From the NCBI RefSeq assembly GCF_002930615.1, contig NZ_PSNX01000005.1:1-64000 (forward strand): a stretch of DNA of 64,000 bases, read 5' to 3'. Below are positions 35,991-44,042 of this stretch, one piece after another. Each line of letters opens with the position of its first letter. Within the stretch, counting starts at the first letter, position 1. The notes beneath the pieces were generated by a model. It was not told the DNA's origin, ran no database searches, and worked only from the letters and a program-made list of their open reading frames with translations. The position numbers and the translations under genes were made by a program. The DNA is from Caldimonas caldifontis (lineage in GTDB: Bacteria; Pseudomonadota; Gammaproteobacteria; Burkholderiales; Burkholderiaceae_C).

Positions 35991-36927
35991 ACCGTCCTCC
36001 CCTTCCTCCCTGGCTTCCGATGCCGCGTTGTGGCGCGAGGCGGCAGCCCGTGCCGCCGGTGCCCAGCATCTGCCGGCGGGCGCACTGTACGTCGTGGCCA
36101 CCCCCATCGGCAATCTGGCCGACCTGAGCCTGCGGGCCCTGCATGTGCTGCATGGCGTGGACGCCATCGCCTGCGAGGATACGCGCCACACCACCCCCTT
36201 GCTGCGCCATTTCGGCATCGACAAGCCCCTGCTGGCCGTGCACGAGCACAACGAGCGTGAAGCGGCGCAGGGGGTGATCGTCCGGCTGCAGCGGGGCGAA
36301 CGTGTGGCCTATGTGAGCGACGCCGGCACGCCGGCCGTGTCCGACCCTGGGGCGCGCCTGGTGGCAGCCGTGCGGGAGGCCGGCGCGGGCGTGGTTCCCA
36401 TCCCGGGCGCCAGCAGCGCCACCGCGGCCCTGAGCGTGGCGGGCGACACCCATGCGGGCGGCTTCTGCTTCGTCGGCTTCCTTCCCACGAAGCCGCGCGA
36501 ACTCGACGAAGCCCTGCGCACGGTTGCGGCGCGGCCGATGAGCCAGGTCCTCTTCGAGTCGCCCCACCGCATCGAGGCCCTGGCCCGCGCTCTGGCGCAG
36601 GCCTGCCCGGACCGCACGCTCACGGTGGCGCGTGAGCTGACGAAGCAGTTCGAAACCATCGTCACACTGACGACACAGGCCTTACCAAACTGGCTGGCCG
36701 CCGACGCGCACCGGCGCAAGGGCGAATTCGTGCTGGTGCTGCATGCGCCGCTGCACGCAGGCGATGACGACGGCCTGGCGCGTGCCGAGCCCCTGCTGCG
36801 CGCGCTGATCCAGGCCCTGCCGCTCAAGCAGGCCGTGGCCCTGCTGGCCGAGCACACCGGTGTGCCACGCAACGCCCTCTACGAGCGTGCGCTGGCCTTG
36901 CGCGCCACCGGGGGAGGCAGCGTCTGA
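35983..36927 (+). CDS. rsmI: 16S rRNA (cytidine1402-2'-O)-methyltransferase RsmI
   Basis: Methylates the ribose of C1402 in the ribosomal decoding centre. 314 residues from GTG 35983 ([13 protein letters not shown]). Tetrapyrrole-methylase fold: [21 protein letters not shown] (about 35-55), [23 protein letters not shown] (about 104-119) and [14 protein letters not shown]. The start is the least certain part: no Shine-Dalgarno is seen and an in-frame TTG follows at 36029. Divergent from yraN with overlapping starts. Its stop is 1 bp from the rlpA stop. Confidence 0.93.
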   Translation: MNTPSSPSSLASDAALWREAAARAAGAQHLPAGALYVVATPIGNLADLSLRALHVLHGVDAIACEDTRHTTPLLRHFGIDKPLLAVHEHNEREAAQGVIVRLQRGERVAYVSDAGTPAVSDPGARLVAAVREAGAGVVPIPGASSATAALSVAGDTHAGGFCFVGFLPTKPRELDEALRTVAARPMSQVLFESPHRIEALARALAQACPDRTLTVARELTKQFETIVTLTTQALPNWLAADAHRRKGEFVLVLHAPLHAGDDDGLARAEPLLRALIQALPLKQAVALLAEHTGVPRNALYERALALRATGGGSV

Positions 36928-36928
36928 G

Positions 36929-37813
36929 TCAACGTTCCACCACGGTGGGCACGAGCTGCAGTGCGTCGCGGATGCGCTGTGCCGCAGCACTGGCCTCGGT
37001 GCGGCTCGCATAGGGCCCCGCCTGCAGGCGATGCAGCGAGGCCTCGGTGAAGATGGTCAGCAGCGGTGCCAGCCACTCGACCTGGGAGCCCACCTGGCCC
37101 ATGAAGCTCTCGGCGCCGTCGCGCTGGCGGAAGGCACCAAGCTGCACCCAGTAGCCACCGGCACTCGCGGCCGGCGGCGGCGTGGTGCGCACGAGGATGG
37201 GCTCGGGCGTCGGCGCGGCCTCGCGCTGCCAGCGTCCGGCCCGGATCTCCTCATGGGTGATGCGCTCGATCTCCACCTCCGCATGACCCTGCGCGATGTA
37301 GCCCAGCCGGTGGGCGGCGGCGTAGCTCAGGTCGATGATGCGCCCGCTGACGAAGGGGCCGCGGTCGTTCACCCTCACGATCACCTCGCGGCCATTGCCC
37401 AGGTGGCGCACGCGCACATAGCTGGGGATGGGCAGCGTCGGATGTGCGGCCGTCATCGCGTACATGTCGTAGGGCTCGCCACTGGCCGTGGGCCGGCCAT
37501 GGAACTGACGGCCGTACCACGAGGCCAGGCCGCGCTGTCGGTAGGCGCGGTCGGCTGTCTGGGGGGTGTAGCTGCGCCCGCGCACCGCGTATGGACGGTT
37601 GGGCCCGCTGGCCAGGGGTTCGATGCGGGGCACGGCGTCCGGGACTCGGTCCAGTTCGGAGGCCGGGCGGCTGCCCGGCCCGTCATTCTGGTAGTAGCCA
37701 CCACCACGCGGGGCCGAGGAGCAGCCGGCCAGCACGGCCAGGGCCATGGCCACGACGGGCAGCCAAGCGCGCGGGTGGGAGCGGCGCGTCAGAGGGAGGG
37801 GCGTCGCTGACAT
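36929..37813 (-). CDS. rlpA: Septal-ring lytic transglycosylase RlpA, lipoprotein
   Basis: 294 residues. Signal peptide with lipobox LAGC (about 31-34), a double-psi beta-barrel (about 95-190; GLASWYGRQFHGRPTASGE, NDRGPF, IDLSYAAAHRLG) with the catalytic Asp, and a C-terminal SPOR domain (about 215-294; YWVQLGAFRQRDGAESF) that binds denuded septal glycan. It cleaves naked peptidoglycan during daughter-cell separation. ATG 37813 is set by the signal peptide. Confidence 0.94.
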   Translation of the reverse strand: MSATPLPLTRRSHPRAWLPVVAMALAVLAGCSSAPRGGGYYQNDGPGSRPASELDRVPDAVPRIEPLASGPNRPYAVRGRSYTPQTADRAYRQRGLASWYGRQFHGRPTASGEPYDMYAMTAAHPTLPIPSYVRVRHLGNGREVIVRVNDRGPFVSGRIIDLSYAAAHRLGYIAQGHAEVEIERITHEEIRAGRWQREAAPTPEPILVRTTPPPAASAGGYWVQLGAFRQRDGAESFMGQVGSQVEWLAPLLTIFTEASLHRLQAGPYASRTEASAAAQRIRDALQLVPTVVER

Positions 37814-37902
37814 GGGCACCAAGGGTAACGCAGGGTGCGTTCCATCGGAACCCATGGCCCCGGTCCACCCCGCCTTGAGACCCTTGGTCCGTGACCGGTG
37901 TC

Positions 37903-38460
37903 TCACGGGGCAGCGTTCGGTGGCGGCCGGCGCCGGTGAGCGCCCCGGCGACGTCGCAGCCACACGGCCAGGGTCCACAGGACGTGGACGACCGCCCAGG
38001 CCAGAAGCCCCCCGACCACGGCGAACACTGCCAGCCCGAGGAACAGCGGCTTGCCGATGGCTTTGGCACGGTCGATCCAGGAGCGGTCGTCGTCGGCGTC
38101 GGCCGCCTCGACCAGGGCTTCGGCCTTGCCGGGTTCGACCGCCTCACCCAGCATCGCCGCCCCGGTGCGGTAGGCCAGCACGAAGATGGGCGCGTAGGTG
38201 AGCGGGTTGGACACCAGCGTGGCCGCTGCCGCGACCGGCAGGTTGGCGCGCAGCAGCACCGCAAAGATCGCGGCACCGAGGATCTGCAGCACCGGGATCA
38301 GGAAGCCGAAGAAGACCCCGAGCCCGGCTCCCAGCGCCACGCGCCGCCGACTGAGATGCCACAGCCACGGCCGGCGCAGCAAGGGGCCCATCCAGCGCAG
38401 CGAGGGGTGCGCGCGCAAGGTGTCTTCGGTGGGGATCCAGCGCTGGATGAACTGACGCAT
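37903..38460 (-). CDS. DUF2062 membrane protein
   Basis: 185 residues. The DUF2062 core is clear: RRVALGAGLGVFFGFLIPVLQILGAAIFAVLLRANLPVAAAATLVSNPLTYAPIFVLAYRTGA in successive helices (about 40-105), and a second hydrophobic region near 145-175 before a very basic tail (WLRRRRGAHRRRPP). The small membrane domain is of unknown function. ATG 38460 (MRQFIQRWIP) is the family start. It lies 89 bp upstream of rlpA, so the two may share a transcript. Confidence 0.85.
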   Translation of the reverse strand: MRQFIQRWIPTEDTLRAHPSLRWMGPLLRRPWLWHLSRRRVALGAGLGVFFGFLIPVLQILGAAIFAVLLRANLPVAAAATLVSNPLTYAPIFVLAYRTGAAMLGEAVEPGKAEALVEAADADDDRSWIDRAKAIGKPLFLGLAVFAVVGGLLAWAVVHVLWTLAVWLRRRRGAHRRRPPPNAAP

Positions 38461-38643
38461 GAAGGCATCATGCCATCGCGCAGAACTCAGACAGCCGAGG
38501 CCGAGCGTCCCGTCAGGGCAAACCCGTTCAGGCGTCACGGCGCTTGTAGGGGTGGTCTGACGCGGGGCGGGCGTGTGGCCGACAGCCAGGCCGATGCCGT
38601 GGCGTCAACATGCGCGACATGCCATGTCCAGGAGTGAGTGCTG

Positions 38644-39099
38644 ATGACCGACAACATCTACCGCGCCTTGCGCGAAAGCCATGAAGCCCAGCGGTCCCTG
38701 TGCCGTCGCCTGCTGCGCGCCAAGGATCCCGAGACACGCCAGGCCTTGTTCGACGAACTGCGCATGGAACTGGCCGCGCACGCGGCGGCCGAAGAACGTT
38801 TTCTCTATGCGCCCATCCTGATGGACGACATGGGCCTGGAGCCCTCGCGGCACGCGCTGGCCGAGCACCATCGGATCGATGAGTGTGTGGAAGCCCTGGC
38901 CAGGCTCGATGTGAAGGGCGAGGCCTGGCTGACGCAGGCACGCAAGCTCTCGGAGGAGGTGCACCACCATCTGCGCGAGGAAGAGAAGAAGTTCTTCCAG
39001 GTCTCGGGCAAGATCCTGTCGGCGACCGACAAGGCAAGGCTGGCGGCGAGGTATCGCCGGGACCACGCGCGCATGATCCGCACGCTGGCGGCAGGGTGA
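38644..39099 (+). CDS. Hemerythrin-like (HHE) protein
   Basis: 151 residues, predicted four-helix bundle with non-haem di-iron ligands: ALRESHEAQRSL (His), LAAHAAAEERFLY (HxxxE), LAEHHRIDE (HxxxD) and EEVHHHLREEEKKFF (HxxxE). These HHE proteins sense or store O2/NO or protect iron centres. AGGAG at 38629-38633 serves ATG 38644; GTG 38638 two codons earlier is less well spaced. Neighbours give no functional clue. Confidence 0.9.
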   Translation: MTDNIYRALRESHEAQRSLCRRLLRAKDPETRQALFDELRMELAAHAAAEERFLYAPILMDDMGLEPSRHALAEHHRIDECVEALARLDVKGEAWLTQARKLSEEVHHHLREEEKKFFQVSGKILSATDKARLAARYRRDHARMIRTLAAG

Positions 39100-39105
39100 A
39101 AGGCG

Positions 39106-39181
39106 TGGCGCGCCCGGCTGGAATCGAACCAGCGACCCTTGGCTTCGGAGGCCAATACTCTATCCACTGAGCTACGGGCGC
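39106..39181 (-). tRNA. tRNA-Arg (anticodon CCG)
   Basis: Full cloverleaf on the minus strand: acceptor GCGCCCG/CGGGCGC, D-arm TAGCTCAG, anticodon stem TTGGC/GCCAA with loop CTCCGAA (anticodon CCG, reads CGG), T-arm GCTGG-TTCGATT-CCAGC, discriminator G and an encoded CCA. 76 nt. A -10 box TAGAAT (39192-39197, minus strand) lies 10 bp upstream; the -35 is poor. Confidence 0.97.
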
Positions 39182-39240
39182 CAAAGCTCGCATTCTAGCA
39201 GCGGGCGAGACTCGCACCGGGACGCCTGGGGCTCTCCGCA

Positions 39241-39246
39241 TATAAT
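39241..39246 (+). promoter_or_regulatory. -10 box of the cytochrome c gene
   Basis: A consensus TATAAT 84 bp before the ATG. No clear -35 is found at 16-18 bp upstream. It is back-to-back with the tRNA promoter. Confidence 0.4.
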
Positions 39247-39330
39247 CGACGAGTTTTGCGCTGCTGCTGGGAATCGACAGGTTTTTGGCGCAGTGGTCGA
39301 CGACCGGTTCCCGCCGAGGATTTCTCCAAC

Positions 39331-39876
39331 ATGAGCGACAAAGCACACTCCCACGACGAACACGATGCCCCCCACGAAGGGCCGGTGAAGACGCCCAAGC
39401 AGTTGGTGCTGGCCGTGCTTTTTTCCTTCCTGGTGCCGATCATCGGCATCATCCTGCTGGTGAATTTCGTCGTGGCGGGCAACAAGCCGGCCGCCGGCAG
39501 TGAGGCGTTCTCCGAAGAAGCCGTCGCTGCGCGCCTGCAGCCCATCGGCACCGTGGAGTTGCGTGATGCCTCGGCGCCGCGCGTGCTGCGCGCAGGCCAG
39601 GAGGTCTACAAAGCCCAGTGCGCGGTGTGCCATGACGCTGGCGTGGCGGGCGCTCCCAAGTTCGGCGATGCCGGTGCCTGGGCGCCGCGCGTGGCCACCG
39701 GCTACGAAGCCCTGCTGAATTCGGCGCTGAAGGGCAAGGGCGCGATGGGCGCCCAGGGCGGTGGTGAATTCAGCGATCTGGAGATTGGTCGTGCAGTGGT
39801 GTACATGACCAACAACTCCGGTGGCAGCCTGCCTGAGCCGCAGGCCCCGGCACCCGAGGCCGCCGCCTCGAAGTGA
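39331..39876 (+). CDS. Class I c-type cytochrome, membrane-anchored (c5 type)
   Basis: 181 residues. One N-terminal membrane helix (LVLAVLFSFLVPIIGIILLVNFVV, about 23-46) anchors a periplasmic haem domain with CAVCH (about 103-107) and a later Met-containing GKGAMGAQGG as likely axial ligand; EIGRAVVYMTNNS ends the fold. The N-terminus is His/Asp-rich (HSHDEHDAPHE) and the tail is Pro/Ala-rich. It probably carries electrons to a terminal oxidase. GAGGA precedes ATG 39331. Confidence 0.92.
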   Translation: MSDKAHSHDEHDAPHEGPVKTPKQLVLAVLFSFLVPIIGIILLVNFVVAGNKPAAGSEAFSEEAVAARLQPIGTVELRDASAPRVLRAGQEVYKAQCAVCHDAGVAGAPKFGDAGAWAPRVATGYEALLNSALKGKGAMGAQGGGEFSDLEIGRAVVYMTNNSGGSLPEPQAPAPEAAASK

Positions 39877-39899
39877 GCCCAGCCTCCCTGGACTGAACG

Positions 39900-39922
39900 A
39901 GCCGGCCGCGGGCCGGCTTTTT
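39900..39922 (+). terminator. Rho-independent terminator after the cytochrome c gene
   Basis: 8-bp perfect stem AGCCGGCC / GGCCGGCT, loop GCG, then five T. It sits in the 59-bp gap before the convergent DUF2946 gene. Confidence 0.85.
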
Positions 39923-39935
39923 CACGCCTGCGTGG

Positions 39936-40484
39936 TCATGCCCGCATGTGGGCCGCCTGGGGGCTGCGCACGTAGCCGTGCCGGGCCGGCAGGTCGTCCG
40001 AGCGGACCGCCTCGGGCACCCACAGTCCCCCTTCGATGGCCTCGGCGGCGTCGTGCATGTCCTGGGGATGGACGATGCCCAGCCCCAGCTCCGTGACGAG
40101 ATAGAGCCGTCCGGCTTCGTCCACCAGACTGGCCTGTACGTCCCCGGCGCTCCGGCCCGTGTGGCTGACCACCTCGGGCGCCTGGCCCGCCCCGCGGTAG
40201 CGCACGCGCCACACCCAGGGGGTGGCCTCGAGTTCCACATACACGCGCTGCGGCCCATTCTGGAAGTACCACTGGCCGGCCTCGTCGGCTTCGTAGTTGC
40301 GATGGATGAACTCGCGCAGCTTGTCGTGCGTGATGCGGCTGCCCTTCACGGCGGGAAAGGAGCCGGCGGCCTGGATGCGGTCGTCGCGCATGTACCACTC
40401 GCCGCGTGCGTCCAGGGCCAGCCAGCCGCGGCAGGCGGGTACGTTGGGCCACTTCTTCAGGGCTGCCTTGACGATGTCGTCCAT
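39936..40484 (-). CDS. DUF2946 family protein
   Basis: 182 residues, recognised by start MDDIVKAALKKWPNVPACRGWLALDARGEW in parts, WYMRDDR, GSRITHDKLREFIHRNY and WYFQNGPQRVYVELEATPW. Rich in Trp and Tyr, no membrane helix or signal. The family is common in Burkholderiales and has no known function. It ends 14 bp before the YheT-like gene's region on the same strand and may be downstream of it. Confidence 0.8.
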   Translation of the reverse strand: MDDIVKAALKKWPNVPACRGWLALDARGEWYMRDDRIQAAGSFPAVKGSRITHDKLREFIHRNYEADEAGQWYFQNGPQRVYVELEATPWVWRVRYRGAGQAPEVVSHTGRSAGDVQASLVDEAGRLYLVTELGLGIVHPQDMHDAAEAIEGGLWVPEAVRSDDLPARHGYVRSPQAAHMRA

Positions 40485-40498
40485 GCGTCAATGATCGG

Positions 40499-41494
40499 TC
40501 AAAGCTGCGCGTGCAGCCACCCGACCACGGCCTGCGGCAGGGTCATCACGTGGCCGGGTGGCGCACCGGCAGGAAAGCCCACATGGCCGCCATGCGCCGG
40601 CTGCCACAGCGTCACGAAAGGGCCCACATCGGCCGGGCCGGGCAGGCTGGACGCCGGCACGAAGGGGTCGTTGCGGGCGTTGAGCACCAGCGCCGGGATG
40701 CGGATGTGGTGCAGATGGGGCTTGGACGAGGCGCGCGCCCAGTAGTCCGGCGTGTCGCGGAAGCCGTGCAGCGGGGCGGTGAAGACGTCGTCGAACTCAA
40801 AGAGGTCGCGCGCGGCAAGCAGGCGTTCGCGATCGAAGAGGCCCGGGTGCTGGGCCAGCTTGCGCAGGGCCTTGGGCTTCATCGTGCGCAGGAACATGCG
40901 CGTGTAGACCAGACGGTTGAACCCGCGACCGATGGCTGCGCCACCCGCGGCCAGGTCGATGGGGGAACTCACGGCACACACGGCGCGCACGGTGCGCGAG
41001 GCCGTCTCGCCGGCCTCCTCGGCCCAGCGCAGCAGCGCATTGCCGCCCAGGGAGACGCCCACGGCAAGCATCGGGCCGCGGTGGGCTGCCCGGAAGCGTT
41101 CCAGGATCCAGCCGACCTCCTCGAAGTCGCCCGAGTGGTAGGCGCGCGGCGCCAGATTCAGTTCGCCCGAACAACCACGGAAGTGCGGCACGGCATAGTG
41201 CCAGCGGCGCTGATGGGCCCAGTGGGCAAAGGCTTCGGCGTAGTGGCTGCGCGAGGAGCCCTCCAGGCCGTGGAAGAGCACCAGCAACGGGGCGTCGTCG
41301 GGCAGGCCGGGGGCGGGTGGCACGAGCCGGTCGACGTCGATGAAGTCGCCATCGGGTGTGGTCCAGCGTTCGCGTGCATAGACGGGCCGGGGCCCGAGGA
41401 AGCGGCGCGAAAAGAGTGCGGGCCAGATCGTCTGGGCATTGCCACCGACCGGGCCCGACCCGGCCAGCCAGCGCGGGGCGCGGTAGTCGAGCAT
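40499..41494 (-). CDS. YheT-family alpha/beta hydrolase
   Basis: 331 residues. Family start PRWLAGSGPVGGNAQTIWPALF; oxyanion region LVLFHGLEGSS; HFRGCSGELN; nucleophile elbow GVSLGGN (about 143-149), Asp region LVLNARNDPFVP, His in PAHGGHVGF. YheT/ABHD1-3-like hydrolases act on unknown ester or lipid substrates. ATG 41494 begins the homology; the in-frame extension overlaps the next gene. Same strand as the NTF2-like gene 4 bp upstream, so probably one unit. Confidence 0.9.
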   Translation of the reverse strand: MLDYRAPRWLAGSGPVGGNAQTIWPALFSRRFLGPRPVYARERWTTPDGDFIDVDRLVPPAPGLPDDAPLLVLFHGLEGSSRSHYAEAFAHWAHQRRWHYAVPHFRGCSGELNLAPRAYHSGDFEEVGWILERFRAAHRGPMLAVGVSLGGNALLRWAEEAGETASRTVRAVCAVSSPIDLAAGGAAIGRGFNRLVYTRMFLRTMKPKALRKLAQHPGLFDRERLLAARDLFEFDDVFTAPLHGFRDTPDYWARASSKPHLHHIRIPALVLNARNDPFVPASSLPGPADVGPFVTLWQPAHGGHVGFPAGAPPGHVMTLPQAVVGWLHAQL

Positions 41495-41498
41495 GGCC

Positions 41499-41936
41499 TC
41501 AGTGCAGCGTGGTGGGGGCTTCGGAGATTTCCGGCATCTCGCGCGGGGTGCCGGGGCTGGCATGGTGGCAGACCATGCGCCAGCCCTGGGCCGTCTTGAC
41601 GTAGACGTTGGTGGCGATCACATGTGCCGAGCGCGGGCCGTCTTCGGTCATCACGCGCACCTGCTCGACCACGCTGTGCACGGCGCTGTCGTGGGTGTGC
41701 ACGCGGCGCACCTTCTCCGGCTGGGCCTGGATGCTGCCGTTGGCGAACATCGCCTCGAACTGCGCGCGGATGGCACCCAGCCCGATCACGCGAGGCCCGC
41801 CCGGATGCACGCACACGACTTCGTCATCGTCAGCCCACACGGCCATCAGCTTGTCGATGTCGCCTTGCTGCAGGGCCTCGTAGAACTGGGCTTCGGTGTC
41901 GTCGGGCGAAGCCAGGGGCGCGAGCGGGCGGGGCAT
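41499..41936 (-). CDS. SnoaL/NTF2-like protein
   Basis: 145 residues with the cone-shaped NTF2-like fold signature: AQFYEALQQGDIDKLMAVWADDDEVVCVHPGGPRVIGLGAI in segments (about 16-56), a long middle strand set, then NVYVKTAQGWRMVCHHASP. Such small enzymes or binding proteins are diverse; the ligand is unknown. It lies between purU (15 bp upstream) and the YheT-like gene (4 bp downstream). Confidence 0.85.
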   Translation of the reverse strand: MPRPLAPLASPDDTEAQFYEALQQGDIDKLMAVWADDDEVVCVHPGGPRVIGLGAIRAQFEAMFANGSIQAQPEKVRRVHTHDSAVHSVVEQVRVMTEDGPRSAHVIATNVYVKTAQGWRMVCHHASPGTPREMPEISEAPTTLH

Positions 41937-41951
41937 GGGCGGGCCTTGGGG

Positions 41952-42836
41952 TTACTTGAAGACGATGGCCTTGTGGCCGTTCAGCAGCACGCGGTGTTCC
42001 ACGTGCCAGCGCACGGCACGGGCCAGCACCACGCATTCGACGTCGCGGCCGACGGCGGTGAAGTCCTCCGGGCTGAGGCTGTGGTCCACGCGCTCCACGT
42101 CCTGCTCGATGATGGGGCCTTCGTCGAGGTCGGCCGTGACGTAGTGGGCGGTCGCGCCGATCAGCTTCACACCGCGGTCATGGGCCTGGTAGTAGGGCTT
42201 GGCGCCCTTGAAGCTGGGCAGGAAGCTGTGGTGTATGTTGATGGCGCGGCCCTTGAGGAAATCGCAGAACTCGGGGCTGAGGATCTGCATGTAGCGCGCC
42301 AGCACCACCAGGTCGATGTCGTGCTCGGTGATGAGCTGCTCCACCTGGCGCTCCTGCGCACGCTTGGCCTCAGCCGAGGCACCGGTGGGCAGAGGCAGGT
42401 GGTGGAAGGGGACGCCGTAGCTGGCGGCCAGCTCGGCGAAATCGGGGTGGTTGGAGACGATGGCCGGCACCTCGATGCGCAACTGGCCGGACTGGCGGCG
42501 GAACAGCAGGTCGTTCAGGCAGTGGCCGTGCTTGCTCACCATGATGAGCACGCGCGGCTTGCGCGACAGGGCATGGAAGGCCGCGTCCATGCCGAACTGC
42601 TGGCGCACGTTGGCAAAGAGCTTGGTCAGCGTGGCCACATCGGCCAGGTGTTCGGGGGCCTCGAAGTGCACCCGCATGAAGAACAGGCCCGTGCCATCGG
42701 GGCTTTGCACGTCGCCGAACTGCTGGGAGTCGAGGATGTTGCAGCCGGCCTGGTACAGCAGGCCGGAGACGGCGTAGACGACGCCCTTGGCGTCCTGGCA
42801 CGACAGGGTGAGGATGAATTCCTGGGAGGTGTTCAT
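41952..42836 (-). CDS. purU: Formyltetrahydrofolate deformylase
   Basis: Hydrolyses 10-formyl-THF to formate and THF, balancing one-carbon pools. 294 residues. N-terminal ACT domain (about 6-85; LSCQDAKGVVYAVSGLLYQAGCNI) and a formyltransferase-like catalytic domain with VSKHGHCLNDLL, AINIHHSFLPSFKGAKPY (catalytic His/Asn area, about 214-231) and AHYVTADLDEGPIIEQ with the key Asp. First gene of the purU-NTF2-yheT unit. Confidence 0.95.
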   Translation of the reverse strand: MNTSQEFILTLSCQDAKGVVYAVSGLLYQAGCNILDSQQFGDVQSPDGTGLFFMRVHFEAPEHLADVATLTKLFANVRQQFGMDAAFHALSRKPRVLIMVSKHGHCLNDLLFRRQSGQLRIEVPAIVSNHPDFAELAASYGVPFHHLPLPTGASAEAKRAQERQVEQLITEHDIDLVVLARYMQILSPEFCDFLKGRAINIHHSFLPSFKGAKPYYQAHDRGVKLIGATAHYVTADLDEGPIIEQDVERVDHSLSPEDFTAVGRDVECVVLARAVRWHVEHRVLLNGHKAIVFK

Positions 42837-42881
42837 GGCGGCTTCCGGATCGGGCGATTGTACGGAGCCACCCCTGTCGAG

Positions 42882-43199
42882 TCAGCCCGGCGTCACCTGC
42901 ACGCTGGAGTCGCAACCGCGCCCGGCGGCAATCCAGCGCCTGGTCAGCCCGGCCAGCCAGGGCGCCAGCGCGTGCAGCGGCCCAGGCAGGTGCCGCGTCG
43001 GCGTCATCAGCATGCCGCAGCGGTAGAGGTGTTGCGCTTCATCCCACACCAGCGCGCGACAGCGCCCCCGGCGTCTTCGGCTCACGAGCTGGCCCAGCGG
43101 GCAGGGCTCGTCGGCGCAGCACACCCCGCAACCATTGCAGGGCTCGCCAGCCGGCGGCTTGGCGGGGGCCTGGGCGTGCAGGAAGATGGTGCGGGCCAT
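42882..43199 (-). CDS. YkgJ-family cysteine-cluster protein
   Basis: 105 residues. An eight-cysteine-type cluster EPCNGCGVCCADEPCPLG (about 20-37), then RCRALVWDEAQHLYRCGM, the pattern of YkgJ/UPF0153 proteins thought to bind zinc or an Fe-S centre. Function unknown. ATG 43199 is the family start. Divergent from the ParA-like gene, 114 bp apart. Confidence 0.85.
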   Translation of the reverse strand: MARTIFLHAQAPAKPPAGEPCNGCGVCCADEPCPLGQLVSRRRRGRCRALVWDEAQHLYRCGMLMTPTRHLPGPLHALAPWLAGLTRRWIAAGRGCDSSVQVTPG

Positions 43200-43313
43200 G
43201 CTGGCATCATCGGGGCTGCCGGACGGGCACAATCGGCGGAAAAGACCCGCACCCCCAGGGCTTCTGCCCGGGTCCCGGTGCCGACCGGCTCACACCGCAA
43301 GGAGCTACACCAC

Positions 43314-44042
43314 ATGACGCAGATCCCGACCCTCGAGGTTGCGCCCAAGTCCATGGTCCACTTGGTGGGTGGCGAAAAGGGGGGCGTGGGCAAGTCCCTC
43401 GTGTCCCGATTGCTGGCCCAGTACTTCATCGATCACAACCTGCCCTTCGTCGGCTTCGACACCGATCGCTCGCACGGTACCTTCTCACGCTTCTACGGGG
43501 GCTATGCCTCGCCGATGATGGTCGATCGCTACGAGGCGCTGGACAGCATCATCGAGTCGGCCATCGATCATCCGGGCCGTCGTGTGCTGGTGGACCTGGC
43601 CGCGCAGACACATGCGCCGCTGGTGAAGTGGATGGACGAATCCGGCGTACTGGACCTGGCCGATGTGTCCGAGCTGTCCATCCACTACTGGCATGTGATG
43701 GATGCGGGCAAGGATTCGGTGGACCTGCTCAAGCGCTTGCTCGATCGCTTCGGCCGCCGGCTGCAGTACGTCCTGGTGCTCAACCAGTTGCGCGGTGACG
43801 ACTTCAGCCAGCTCGAAAGCTCAGGCGAACTGGAGCGCGCGATCACGCTCGGTGCCCGGCCGATCAGCATCCGCAAGCTGCACGATTCGGTGGCGCAGAA
43901 GATCGATGCCGCCAACATGAGCTTCTGGGCGGCGCGCAACACCAGCGGGGGCGACGGCAGCAGCCTGGGGCTGATGGAGCGCCAGCGCCTGAAGCTGTGG
44001 ATGAACCACGCCTACGCCGAACTCGACCCGCTGAAGATCTGA
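43314..44042 (+). CDS. Orphan ParA/MinD-type ATPase
   Basis: 242 residues. Deviant Walker A GGEKGGVGKSLVS (about 19-31) with the signature lysine, GFDTDRSHGTFSRFYGG (about 47-63) for the switch region, RVLVDLAAQTHAPLVKWMDESG as Walker B, and YVLVLNQLRGDDF. No ParB, MinE or parS-like gene is near, and the wording is that of stand-alone ParA homologues once named for mobilisation. It may position an unknown cargo. AAGGAG precedes ATG 43314. Its stop forms TGATCA with the TAXI gene. Confidence 0.85.
   Translation: MTQIPTLEVAPKSMVHLVGGEKGGVGKSLVSRLLAQYFIDHNLPFVGFDTDRSHGTFSRFYGGYASPMMVDRYEALDSIIESAIDHPGRRVLVDLAAQTHAPLVKWMDESGVLDLADVSELSIHYWHVMDAGKDSVDLLKRLLDRFGRRLQYVLVLNQLRGDDFSQLESSGELERAITLGARPISIRKLHDSVAQKIDAANMSFWAARNTSGGDGSSLGLMERQRLKLWMNHAYAELDPLKI

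Noticed and set aside
41493-43313. Very long plus-strand frame running through yheT, purU and YkgJ up to the ParA gene
   Set aside because: Only the part from 43314 has protein-family signal (ParA). The rest is antisense to well-recognised minus-strand genes.
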